This document shows, in pieces, positions 27,943-35,250 of a stretch of DNA of 64,000 nucleotides (positions within the stretch are counted from its first letter, which is position 1; each line of letters starts with the position of its first letter). The translations under genes and the position numbers were made by a program. The stretch comes from DASRQK01 sp964436635 (lineage in GTDB: Bacteria; Bacteroidota; Bacteroidia; Sphingobacteriales; Sphingobacteriaceae). The stretch covers positions 62,001 through 126,000 of the forward strand of contig CAYTDM010000001.1 in assembly GCA_964436635.1 (NCBI GenBank). Reading direction: 5' to 3'. The notes below the pieces were generated by a model. That model was given only the letters and a program-made list of their open reading frames with translations, did not search any database and was not told the origin of the DNA.

Positions 27943-28801
27943 TTATGAATAAATAGTTTTTTTCGCAGCTTCCAATGTGTTTTTTAATAAGCCCACAATG
28001 GTCATTAATCCCACGCCTCCCGGAACGGGCGTGATCCAAGATGCTTTTTCAGCGACTGCATCGAAATCAACATCCCCATATAATTTAAAACCAGATTTCG
28101 TTTCTTGGCTCGTCTCTCTATTAATTCCCACATCGATGACAATCGCTCCCTCCTTCACCATCTCTGCAGTTACAAAATTCTTTTTCCCGATCGCTGCAAC
28201 GACGATGTCCCCTCTGAGCACCTCCGTCTTTAAATCTTTTGTTCTACTATGGGTTAAGGTCACTGTACAATTTCCAGGATTTGCGTTCCGCGCTAATAAA
28301 ATACTCATTGGGCTACCCACAATGTTGCTTCTACCTACGACTACCGCGTGCTTACCTACGGTATCTATGCCATAGTACTCCAACATTAATAGAATACCAT
28401 ATGGAGTCGCTGGAATGAAACAAGGTAAATTCCTTTGCATTCTTCCTAAATTAATCGGGTGGAACCCATCTACATCCTTCCGGTAATCGATCGCCTCAGT
28501 AACCTTGTCAGGATCAATATGCTTCGGAAGCGGTAATTGTACGATCAGTCCATCGACCCCATCATCTGCATTTAATTCCTTTATTTTTGCGATTAATTCT
28601 TGTTCAGTAATCGAATCCTCATAGCGTAAATTCGCAGTTTTTCATTTTACTTGCTACATAGGTTTCACTCCCTCCATCGTGTCCTACTAAAATAGCCACT
28701 AAGTGAGGTTTTCTACCTTTTTCTAATAAAAATTGCGCAGCTTCTACCTTGATTTCTTCTTTAATGGCTGCAGAAACAACTTTACCGTCTAATAATTTCA
28801 T
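27943..28801 (-). pseudogene. folD: folD, disrupted by a frameshift (small deletion or assembly error)
   Basis: Bifunctional methylenetetrahydrofolate dehydrogenase / methenyl-THF cyclohydrolase, broken in two frames. The N-terminal part (from ATG 28801) runs MKLLDGKVVSAAIK to SKMKNCE and then stops at a TGA near 28619. The rest continues in another frame from RYEDSITEQEL, through DGLIVQLPLPKHID and DVDGFHP, to the dinucleotide loop VVVGRSNIVGSP and PVPGGVGLMT. Compared with normal FolD, about six or seven residues (KxGFxST) between NCE and L-RYE are missing, so a deletion of about 20 bases would explain it. Catalytic Lys54-type residue (SKMK) is retained. FolD is usually essential, so an assembly error in this gap-containing draft is likely. 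Confidence 0.85.
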
Positions 28802-28815
28802 ATACGACTATCAGT

Positions 28816-30606
28816 TTAATCAAGTTTTAATACAGCCATAAATGCAGATTGAGGAATTTCTACGTTTCCTACCTGACGCATGCGTTTTTTACCTTTTTTC
28901 TGTTTTTCCAACAGTTTACGTTTTCTGGAAATGTCACCACCGTAACATTTAGCTGTTACGTCTTTGCGAAGCGCTCTCACCGTCTCGCGTGCAATGATTT
29001 TTGCACCGATAGAAGCTTGAATGGCAATTTCGAATTGTTGCCTCGGCAAAAGCTCTTTTAATTTTTCACATATTTTTTTACCAAAATCGTAGGAATTCGA
29101 ACGGTGAATTAAGGATGAAAGTGCATCCACGGGTTCACCATTTAAGCGAATATCCATTTTAACCAAATCAGATTGTCTATATCCAATCATGTGGTAATCG
29201 AAAGACGCATATCCTTTAGAGATCGTTTTTAATTTATCATAAAAATCAAATACGATTTCGCCCATAGGCATCTCAAACACTAATTCAACACGATCAGCTG
29301 TTAAATAAGACTGATTAATAATCACTCCTCGTTTTTGGATACATAAGGACATCACTGGTCCCACGAATTCAGCTTTCGTAATAATGTTTGCTTTGATATA
29401 CGGTTCTTCAACGTATTCTAATTTAGATGGGTCAGGTAAATCAGAAGGGTTGTGAACGGTGACTTCTTCATTGTCTTTTGTTAAATAGGCCTTGTAAGAA
29501 ACGTTTGGCACCGTAGTGATAACGGTCATGTCGAATTCACGTTCCAAACGCTCCTGGATAATCTCCATGTGAAGCATGCCTAAGAATCCACAACGGAATC
29601 CAAATCCTAATGCTGCCGACGATTCTGGTTCGAACACTAATGAAGCATCGTTTAATTGTAAACGGTGCATGCTTTCACGCAGTTCTTCGTAATCTTCGGT
29701 ATCTACTGGATAAATTCCGGCAAAAACCATGGGTTTTACTTCCTCAAAACCTTGGATGGCATTTGAACATGGTCGATCAACATGTGTAATGGTATCTCCC
29801 ACCTTCACTTCTCTTGCCTCTTTAATCCCCGATATAATGTACCCTACGTCACCCGTTTTGATGACTGATTTAGGAACTTGGTTTAGTTTTAGTGTGCCAA
29901 TTTCATCCGCTTCATATTGCTTTCCTGTAGCCACAAATTTAACTCGATCTCCTTTTCGGATTTCACCATTCACGACTTTAAAGTAAGCCATGATTCCTCG
30001 GAAAGAATTATACACCGAGTCAAAGATCAATGCTTGTAATGGGCCCTCTGGATCCCCCACTGGTGCCGGAATGCGCTCTACTATAGCATTTAAAATATCC
30101 GGAATCCCTAACCCTGTTTTACCAGATGCAGGAATGATATCTTCTCTCTTTCCACCAATTAGATCGATGATTTGATCTTTTACTTCCTCCGGCATCGCAC
30201 CAGGAAGGTCCATTTTATTCAGAATCGGAATAATTTCCAAATCATTTTCAATCGCCAAATAAAGATTTGAAATTGTTTGTGCCTGAATTCCTTGGGATGC
30301 ATCTACGATGAGTAACGCGCCTTCACATGCTGCGATGGATCGAGAAACTTCATAGGAAAAATCGACGTGACCTGGGGTATCAATTAGGTTTAGAATGTAT
30401 TCTTGACCGTCCTTGAAGTAATTCATCTGGATCGCGTGGCTTTTAATCGTAATCCCACGTTCTCGTTCCAAATCCATATTATCCAGTAATTGCGCTTGCG
30501 ATTCGCGCTCAGTAACTGTTTGGGTATACTCTAACAGTCGATCAGCCAATGTGCTTTTCCCGTGATCGATATGGGCAATAATACAAAAATTGCGAATATG
30601 CTTCAT
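28816..30606 (-). CDS. lepA: Elongation factor 4 (LepA)
   Basis: Ribosome back-translocation GTPase, 596 aa. G1 AHIDHGKSTLADRL, G2 region GITIKSHAIQM, G3 DTPGHVDF, G4 NKMD and G5 ASGKTG are all present, and the LepA-specific C-terminal domain ends with the basic GNVEIPQSAFMAVLK. I start at ATG 30606 (MKHIRNFCIIAHID), the usual LepA N-terminus; an ATG eight codons upstream is in frame but unlikely. A minus-strand TATCTTTG box lies at 30635-30628. Followed 14 bp later by folD. Confidence 0.96.
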   Translation of the reverse strand: MKHIRNFCIIAHIDHGKSTLADRLLEYTQTVTERESQAQLLDNMDLERERGITIKSHAIQMNYFKDGQEYILNLIDTPGHVDFSYEVSRSIAACEGALLIVDASQGIQAQTISNLYLAIENDLEIIPILNKMDLPGAMPEEVKDQIIDLIGGKREDIIPASGKTGLGIPDILNAIVERIPAPVGDPEGPLQALIFDSVYNSFRGIMAYFKVVNGEIRKGDRVKFVATGKQYEADEIGTLKLNQVPKSVIKTGDVGYIISGIKEAREVKVGDTITHVDRPCSNAIQGFEEVKPMVFAGIYPVDTEDYEELRESMHRLQLNDASLVFEPESSAALGFGFRCGFLGMLHMEIIQERLEREFDMTVITTVPNVSYKAYLTKDNEEVTVHNPSDLPDPSKLEYVEEPYIKANIITKAEFVGPVMSLCIQKRGVIINQSYLTADRVELVFEMPMGEIVFDFYDKLKTISKGYASFDYHMIGYRQSDLVKMDIRLNGEPVDALSSLIHRSNSYDFGKKICEKLKELLPRQQFEIAIQASIGAKIIARETVRALRKDVTAKCYGGDISRKRKLLEKQKKGKKRMRQVGNVEIPQSAFMAVLKLD

Positions 30607-30653
30607 AAAAGAATTTAAATCAATGTGCAAAGATAAATTTTTGAAGCCACATA

Positions 30654-30685
30654 TTTAGAATATGCAGATTATAAATCTATTTTTG
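30654..30685 (+). promoter_or_regulatory. Promoter for the P1 peptidase gene
   Basis: TTTA at 30654-30657 (one mismatch to TTTG), a 20-bp spacer and TATTTTTG at 30678-30685. The ATG at 30704 is about 13 nt past the expected start of transcription. Confidence 0.5.
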
Positions 30686-30703
30686 TTCATCAGTTTATAG
30701 ATT

Positions 30704-31879
30704 ATGAAAAGATTAGGACCATTCATAGGGCGGTTTTCCCTCATTTTATTTGTTATTTTAAATTTTCAGACGGTTCATGCACAGTCAGCGAAAGCAGATT
30801 TTGCTTCCAAGCGCCTTCGAGATTTTGGCATTGAAATCGGGGTGTTGCCTCCAGGACCATTGAATGGCATTACAGATGTAAACGGCGTGGCAGTAGGCCA
30901 TACCACACTCATATCGGGTTCAGAAGTTCGTACAGGCGTGACAGCCATTGTGCCTCATTCAGGAAATTTATTTCAAGAAAAAGTCCCTGCCGCAGTTTTT
31001 GTGGGGAATGGTTTTGGTAAATTGGCAGGAAGCACACAAATTCAAGAGTTGGGAAACTTGGAATCCCCGATCGTACTTACAAATACACTTTCCGTTCCGG
31101 TTGCGATGAATGCCATCATCACGCACACTCTGAATCAACCGGGTAATGAAAGCGTACGATCTGTAAATGCAGTGGTCGGCGAAACCAATGATGGGACTTT
31201 GAACGATATTCGAGGACGTCATGTGACCGAAGAAGACGTTTTGCATGCACTTACTTCGGCTTCAACGGGCCCTGTAGCAGAAGGAAATGTGGGTGCCGGC
31301 ACGGGTACCGTAGCTTTTGGTTTTAAAGGCGGAATCGGCACATCTTCCAGGAAATTGCCAGAAAGTTTAGGCGGCTACACGGTGGGTGTGCTGGTGCAAA
31401 GTAATTTTGGAGGTGTCCTTGAAATTAATGGAGTTCCAGTAGGTAAAACCTTGCAAAAATTCTCCTTTAGTAACCAATTATTAAATAACGTAGACGGTTC
31501 CATTATGATTATTGTGGCGACCGACGCCCCGATGGATGCACGAAATTTGGAACGCTTAGCAAAGCGCGCATTCTTAGGCATTGCCAAAACGGGTGGAATC
31601 GTTTCCAATGGTTCAGGCGATTATGTAATCGCTTTTTCTACAGCTGAGCAAAACAGAATCCCTCATAATTCCAGTCAACCCGTTTTAAACGTTGACCACC
31701 TATTAAATGATGTAACTTCTCAAATATTTATGGCCGCTATTGAAGCGACCGAAGAAGCCATTTTGAATTCCTTGTTTGCTGCAGAAACCATGCAAGGCGT
31801 GGGAGGTACTACCATTGAAAAAATACCCGTAGCACGCATCATTGAAATGCCTGATTTTAAGCAAAAAATAAGAAAATAG
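30704..31879 (+). CDS. P1 family peptidase (DmpA/BapA type), secreted
   Basis: 391 aa. Signal peptide to about residue 27 (ending VHAQ). The mature protein has the conserved start RLRDFGIEIGVLPPGPLNGITDV and GVAVGHTTL, the AFVGNGFGK-like stretch, GNVGAGTGTVAFGFKGGIGTSSR, and the nucleophile Ser in VSNGSGDYVIAFST, after which these enzymes self-cleave into two chains. Relatives are L-aminopeptidase/D-Ala-esterases or beta-peptidyl aminopeptidases; which of these applies cannot be said. It is divergent from lepA and convergent with the racemase, with a CTG-type repeat in between. Confidence 0.9.
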   Translation: MKRLGPFIGRFSLILFVILNFQTVHAQSAKADFASKRLRDFGIEIGVLPPGPLNGITDVNGVAVGHTTLISGSEVRTGVTAIVPHSGNLFQEKVPAAVFVGNGFGKLAGSTQIQELGNLESPIVLTNTLSVPVAMNAIITHTLNQPGNESVRSVNAVVGETNDGTLNDIRGRHVTEEDVLHALTSASTGPVAEGNVGAGTGTVAFGFKGGIGTSSRKLPESLGGYTVGVLVQSNFGGVLEINGVPVGKTLQKFSFSNQLLNNVDGSIMIIVATDAPMDARNLERLAKRAFLGIAKTGGIVSNGSGDYVIAFSTAEQNRIPHNSSQPVLNVDHLLNDVTSQIFMAAIEATEEAILNSLFAAETMQGVGGTTIEKIPVARIIEMPDFKQKIRK

Positions 31880-31889
31880 TGGTGTCAAC

Positions 31890-31984
31890 GCTGCTGCTGC
31901 TATTGCTGCTGCTGTTATTACTGCTGTCGCTGCTGTTACTATTGCTGTTACTATTGCTGTTGCTGTTGCTGTTACAACTGCTGT
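31890..31984. repeat. CTG/TTG/TTA/CTA trinucleotide-pattern repeat
   Basis: Thirty-one consecutive triplets from 31891 to 31983 are almost all of the form (C/T)T(A/G): 16 CTG, 5 TTG, 5 TTA, 3 CTA, plus one TCG and one CAA. It lies between the stop codons of two convergent genes. In one plus frame it would read as 29 leucines. On the minus strand it is rich in CAG, TAG and TAA. Confidence 0.9.
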
Positions 31985-31990
31985 ATAACC

Positions 31991-32740
31991 CTAAATACTT
32001 TGCTTCAACTTTTCAGGGTTAAATTTAGCAATCAAGGCTCTCGCCAAAATGCGATTTGGATCTACAATAGGAGTATCGCCAAAAGTAGGTTGCTGAATGG
32101 CTAAAGGCAGTTCCGTACACCCTAACACAAGGATTTCAGCACCGTGATGTATCAGTTCCTGCATGGCCTCCTTTAAATTCTCCAAGGCCTGATCGGATAT
32201 CGGTGATGAGCTGGCCTTTATTCCATAGGAAGCATTGTATATGGCATCATGAACCTTCTCTTGCGTTTGCGCTAAAGGTTCTATCACCTCATATCCTCGA
32301 TTTAATAATGGATGTTTATAAAGTCCTTGTTGTCGACTGCCTGTTGTCGAAAGGATGCCAATTTTTTTTGCTTGGCTGTTATTTATAATATACTCGATCG
32401 TTAGGTCTATGATATTTAATACTTGTAGGCTGCTGTCTCCATTTTTTAGCACTTGCATGGCTTCGTCAAATATAGGTTGAGCATGGGCTGTGTTGCATGC
32501 AATGGCGGCAATGGAACAGCCCGCCTTTTCAAGTTTTAAAAATAGATCCCCGATGGGCATTCCAGGGTTCAGTGAATTTTGCCCTAATAAAAAACTGCTC
32601 CGGTCAGGAATTTGATGCGGCATTGAATAAAGCATGACAGGTAAATGCTCTTGATCCGTTTCTGCCAAGGTTTCCTCAATAATTTTTTTTGCCACATCGA
32701 GCCCAGCCAAGGGGCCAGCTCCACTTACTATCCCAATCAT
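31991..32740 (-). CDS. Aspartate/glutamate racemase family protein
   Basis: 249-aa cofactor-independent racemase. The two catalytic cysteines are visible in AIACNTAHAQPI (about residue 83) and LVLGCTELPLAI (about 206), each in the right half of the pseudo-symmetric fold; the N-terminal GIVSGAGPLAGLD and the late VDPNRILARAL segment fit aspartate racemases. It could make D-Asp, or D-Glu for the wall; the N-terminal motif favours the aspartate-type branch. It sits 1 bp after aroK at the end of a four-gene minus-strand group. Confidence 0.85.
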   Translation of the reverse strand: MIGIVSGAGPLAGLDVAKKIIEETLAETDQEHLPVMLYSMPHQIPDRSSFLLGQNSLNPGMPIGDLFLKLEKAGCSIAAIACNTAHAQPIFDEAMQVLKNGDSSLQVLNIIDLTIEYIINNSQAKKIGILSTTGSRQQGLYKHPLLNRGYEVIEPLAQTQEKVHDAIYNASYGIKASSSPISDQALENLKEAMQELIHHGAEILVLGCTELPLAIQQPTFGDTPIVDPNRILARALIAKFNPEKLKQSI

Positions 32741-32741
32741 G

Positions 32742-33263
32742 CTAATTGTTTTGATTTATCAGGGAAGAAATTAAATCATCCATATTTTCTTTCAAAGGAT
32801 TGATCGAGTAACTAGCCTTTTCATAATACACTTCCCTTTTTGCAAGTGCATCTTCAATAAATTTAAGTAATTCCTCCTCGTTTAATCCAGAAATTAAAGG
32901 CCTATCGCTTAAATTCGACTGTTTAAGTCGGCTAAAAATTACTTTCGGGGATAATTTTAAATAGATGGTCGTGCCATGAGTATTCATCCACTCCATGTTA
33001 TTACCGTAACAGGGCGTGCCTCCACCTACAGATACTATGGTCGGATTGTTTTGATTTAAAGTGAGTAGGACTTCTTTCTCCAATTCTCGGAAGCCGCTTT
33101 CTCCGATCTTTTCAAATAAAGTTGGAATGGAAGCTCCACGCTTTTCTACGATTAATTCATCCAGATCGACAAAGTTTAAACCAAATTTTTTAGCCAACTT
33201 TTTCCCTAAAGTGGACTTCCCGCTGCCCATAAATCCAATCAAAAAAATCATTGAACTATTCAT
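32742..33263 (-). CDS. aroK: Shikimate kinase
   Basis: 173 aa, normal length. It phosphorylates shikimate in aromatic amino acid synthesis. Walker A is GFMGSGKST (residues 10-18), the shikimate-binding DLDELI and the GxGE region (KIGESGFRELE) follow, the VSVGGGTPCYG motif is the substrate loop, and the LID arginine lies in SDRPLI. An ATG at codon 1 overlaps the upstream gene by 8 bp; the ATG at codon 5 would abolish the overlap and is equally plausible. Confidence 0.95.
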   Translation of the reverse strand: MNSSMIFLIGFMGSGKSTLGKKLAKKFGLNFVDLDELIVEKRGASIPTLFEKIGESGFRELEKEVLLTLNQNNPTIVSVGGGTPCYGNNMEWMNTHGTTIYLKLSPKVIFSRLKQSNLSDRPLISGLNEEELLKFIEDALAKREVYYEKASYSINPLKENMDDLISSLINQNN

Positions 33264-34416
33264 CTTTCATGTTCATGATTTTCTTTTCCAAGGTTTCGTA
33301 TTTTGGAAAGGTATTATAATGCCATTTATTTTTAACATATCCATTTTCCATAAGCAACACTCCAGGATTTGAGCGCACCATGCTTTTTAATGGAACCGCG
33401 TCTACATTTAAAATTTCCATGACTAAATCAAGTTCTTCACTTACCTTCTCTACCAGTTCATTATTCGAAGAAGTCAATAAAACAACCCGAGTATTATACG
33501 CAAGTGCCAAATCCTTTGCTACTTCATTCATTTTTTGCAAAGCAGATCGATTTGTTTTATTTAAATCCCAAGCAACGATCAATAAGTTTTTATAAGGGTT
33601 TTCAATAATTTCTTGTGTGACCTCTTCCCCATCTAAGTTCGTAATTAAAAGATCTGTAATTGGGATTTGATACCCTTTTTTTACTAATCGAGAAGTGGGA
33701 TCTCCCACGATGGTCCAATTTTCATCTTTCCACCATTCTTCCTCCATATACACCTTGTCAGAAACGATTTTTTCTTCCCCTGTTTGTCCATTTTTCAGGG
33801 TATACGTTAATTCATAGACGTCTCCCTCAGCTCCTTCTGGCATCACCATTTGAGATGGAATGTGATTTCCATTTTTATAAGGTAAAAAGTCGATAATGGG
33901 CAAAAAGTTCACGGTGTAAACACCCACTCCAATGGATATAACGAATAATCCTACTGTGACAATGGCTTTTGTGTACGCATCCGTTATCACTGGAACCATT
34001 TTTTTCCAATTAAAGTACAATACCAAAATCAATCCTAATAAAATCAAATCTTTTATAAAGGATTCCCAAGGTGTTAAAGGAATGGCATCTCCAAAGCATC
34101 CACAAGAAGAAACTACTTCAAAAAAGGCTGAATAAAAGGTTAGAAAGGTGAAAAATAGAATTAAAACTAATAGTCCTCTTACCACCCATTTTCTCCACAA
34201 TCCTAAAAGTAACAATCCTCCCAAAATGATTTCTAAGCTGCAAATTAATACCGCTATGAGGACCGCATGATCGGATAAACTGTTTAAATTAAATACATGA
34301 AAATATTCTTGCAGTTTATATCCAAAGCCAACGGGATCATTCGCTTTGATAAGACCCGAAAATATAAATAAACTACCCGTTAGAATTCTAGCCAGTAATA
34401 TTATCGCGTTTCCCAT
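33256..34416 (-). CDS. DoxX/MauE-type membrane protein with thioredoxin-like C-terminus (BT_3928-like)
   Basis: 386 aa. Four or five membrane helices form a DoxX-like domain (residues 1-145: ILTGSLFIFSGLIKANDPVGFGY, LLLGLWRKWVVRG, SCGCFGDAIPLTPWESFIKD), then a soluble periplasmic portion with a thioredoxin-fold pattern (KNLLIVAWDLNKTNRSALQKMNE) that lacks a C-x-x-C. The CGCFGD motif is characteristic of MauE-type redox-associated proteins. The family is common in Bacteroidota next to DUF1599 and aroK; its function is unproven and could be disulfide or electron transfer. Confidence 0.8.
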   Translation of the reverse strand: MGNAIILLARILTGSLFIFSGLIKANDPVGFGYKLQEYFHVFNLNSLSDHAVLIAVLICSLEIILGGLLLLGLWRKWVVRGLLVLILFFTFLTFYSAFFEVVSSCGCFGDAIPLTPWESFIKDLILLGLILVLYFNWKKMVPVITDAYTKAIVTVGLFVISIGVGVYTVNFLPIIDFLPYKNGNHIPSQMVMPEGAEGDVYELTYTLKNGQTGEEKIVSDKVYMEEEWWKDENWTIVGDPTSRLVKKGYQIPITDLLITNLDGEEVTQEIIENPYKNLLIVAWDLNKTNRSALQKMNEVAKDLALAYNTRVVLLTSSNNELVEKVSEELDLVMEILNVDAVPLKSMVRSNPGVLLMENGYVKNKWHYNTFPKYETLEKKIMNMKDE

Positions 34417-34429
34417 GGAAAATTTTGAT

Positions 34430-35014
34430 TTAGTTATCGTTTAATTGATCGAGCCCACGTTGTATAAGGGCAAAAATAGCGTAATTCATCATGTCTTGAT
34501 AATTCGCTTTTACACCTTCTGAAACTAAGGTTTTACCGTCGTTTTTTTCAATTTCTCGAGTACGATGGAGTTTTGTTAAAATCATGTCAGTTAAAGAAGT
34601 CACGCGCATTTCTCGCCAAGCTTCTCCATAATCATGATTTTTCTTTTCCATTAATGATTTGGTGGAATCCACCATTTCGTCGTATAGTTTGGTTACCAAT
34701 GCAATGGGTAATTGGTTGTTTTGAATAGATTCGTCGAGGTTTGCACTTTCTTTTGCTTCCCCTAATTCCATCTGTATCATGCCAATTATGCAGTAGTTAA
34801 TGATCGCAATGAATTCGTCATCAATGCTCTCTCCTACTTTTGAAACTCCTTTTTCTTCAATCGTACGAATGCGTTGCGCTTTAATGAATAATTGATCAGT
34901 GATCGATGAAGTACGCATGATTCTCCAAGATGTTCCATAATCTTGGGCCTTCTTAAGAAATAAATCGCGACAAATTTTAATAATCGCCAGGTATTGATTG
35001 GAAGTTTTTGTCAT
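34430..35014 (-). CDS. DUF1599 domain protein (two repeats)
   Basis: 194 aa built from two copies of the DUF1599 module, at about residues 8-88 and 105-190. Each copy has the pattern K-x-x-DYG-x-x-WR-x-MR-x-x-S-x-TD (KAQDYGTSWRIMRTSSITD and KNHDYGEAWREMRVTSLTD) and ends with an I-x-NYxIxxxIQ helix. The module is thought to be linked to nucleotide metabolism, but no activity is known to me. It begins the DUF1599-DoxX-aroK-racemase group, with 13 bp to the next gene. Confidence 0.88.
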   Translation of the reverse strand: MTKTSNQYLAIIKICRDLFLKKAQDYGTSWRIMRTSSITDQLFIKAQRIRTIEEKGVSKVGESIDDEFIAIINYCIIGMIQMELGEAKESANLDESIQNNQLPIALVTKLYDEMVDSTKSLMEKKNHDYGEAWREMRVTSLTDMILTKLHRTREIEKNDGKTLVSEGVKANYQDMMNYAIFALIQRGLDQLNDN

Positions 35015-35046
35015 GGAGACAAATCTATCAAATAAACTCCAAATTT

Positions 35047-35250
35047 TCAGCGATTCTTTGGTGCAGCGTCTTTTTCTTCGTTTTCAGAGGAATGAGATAC
35101 ATCCCCCTGAGGCCGATCATCAAATAATATGCGTACAGAAGGTGTGTAAGTGTCTTCGTGTTGACCTGTTTTATTTGCCCAGAAAAAGGCAATTAAGAAG
35201 ATTAACGCCATGACCACACTGCAACCGATTAAAAAAAATATTGCACTCAT
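35047..35250 (-). CDS. ccoS: cbb3-type cytochrome oxidase assembly protein CcoS
   Basis: 67-aa single-helix membrane protein needed for cofactor insertion into cbb3 oxidase. The start MSAIFFLIGCSVVMALIFLIAFFWANKTGQHED matches the CcoS helix and its DxxD/E tail; ATG 35250 is used because it forms a 4-bp ATGA overlap with the ccoI stop. The C-terminal tail is charged and variable. Cotranscribed with ccoI, although the oxidase operon itself is 22 kb away. Confidence 0.9.
   Translation of the reverse strand: MSAIFFLIGCSVVMALIFLIAFFWANKTGQHEDTYTPSVRILFDDRPQGDVSHSSENEEKDAAPKNR

Noticed and set aside
31861..32022. Poly-leucine peptide as a real gene
   Set aside because: It lacks an ATG, begins within a gene and ends in antisense to another; kept as a finding, not a CDS.
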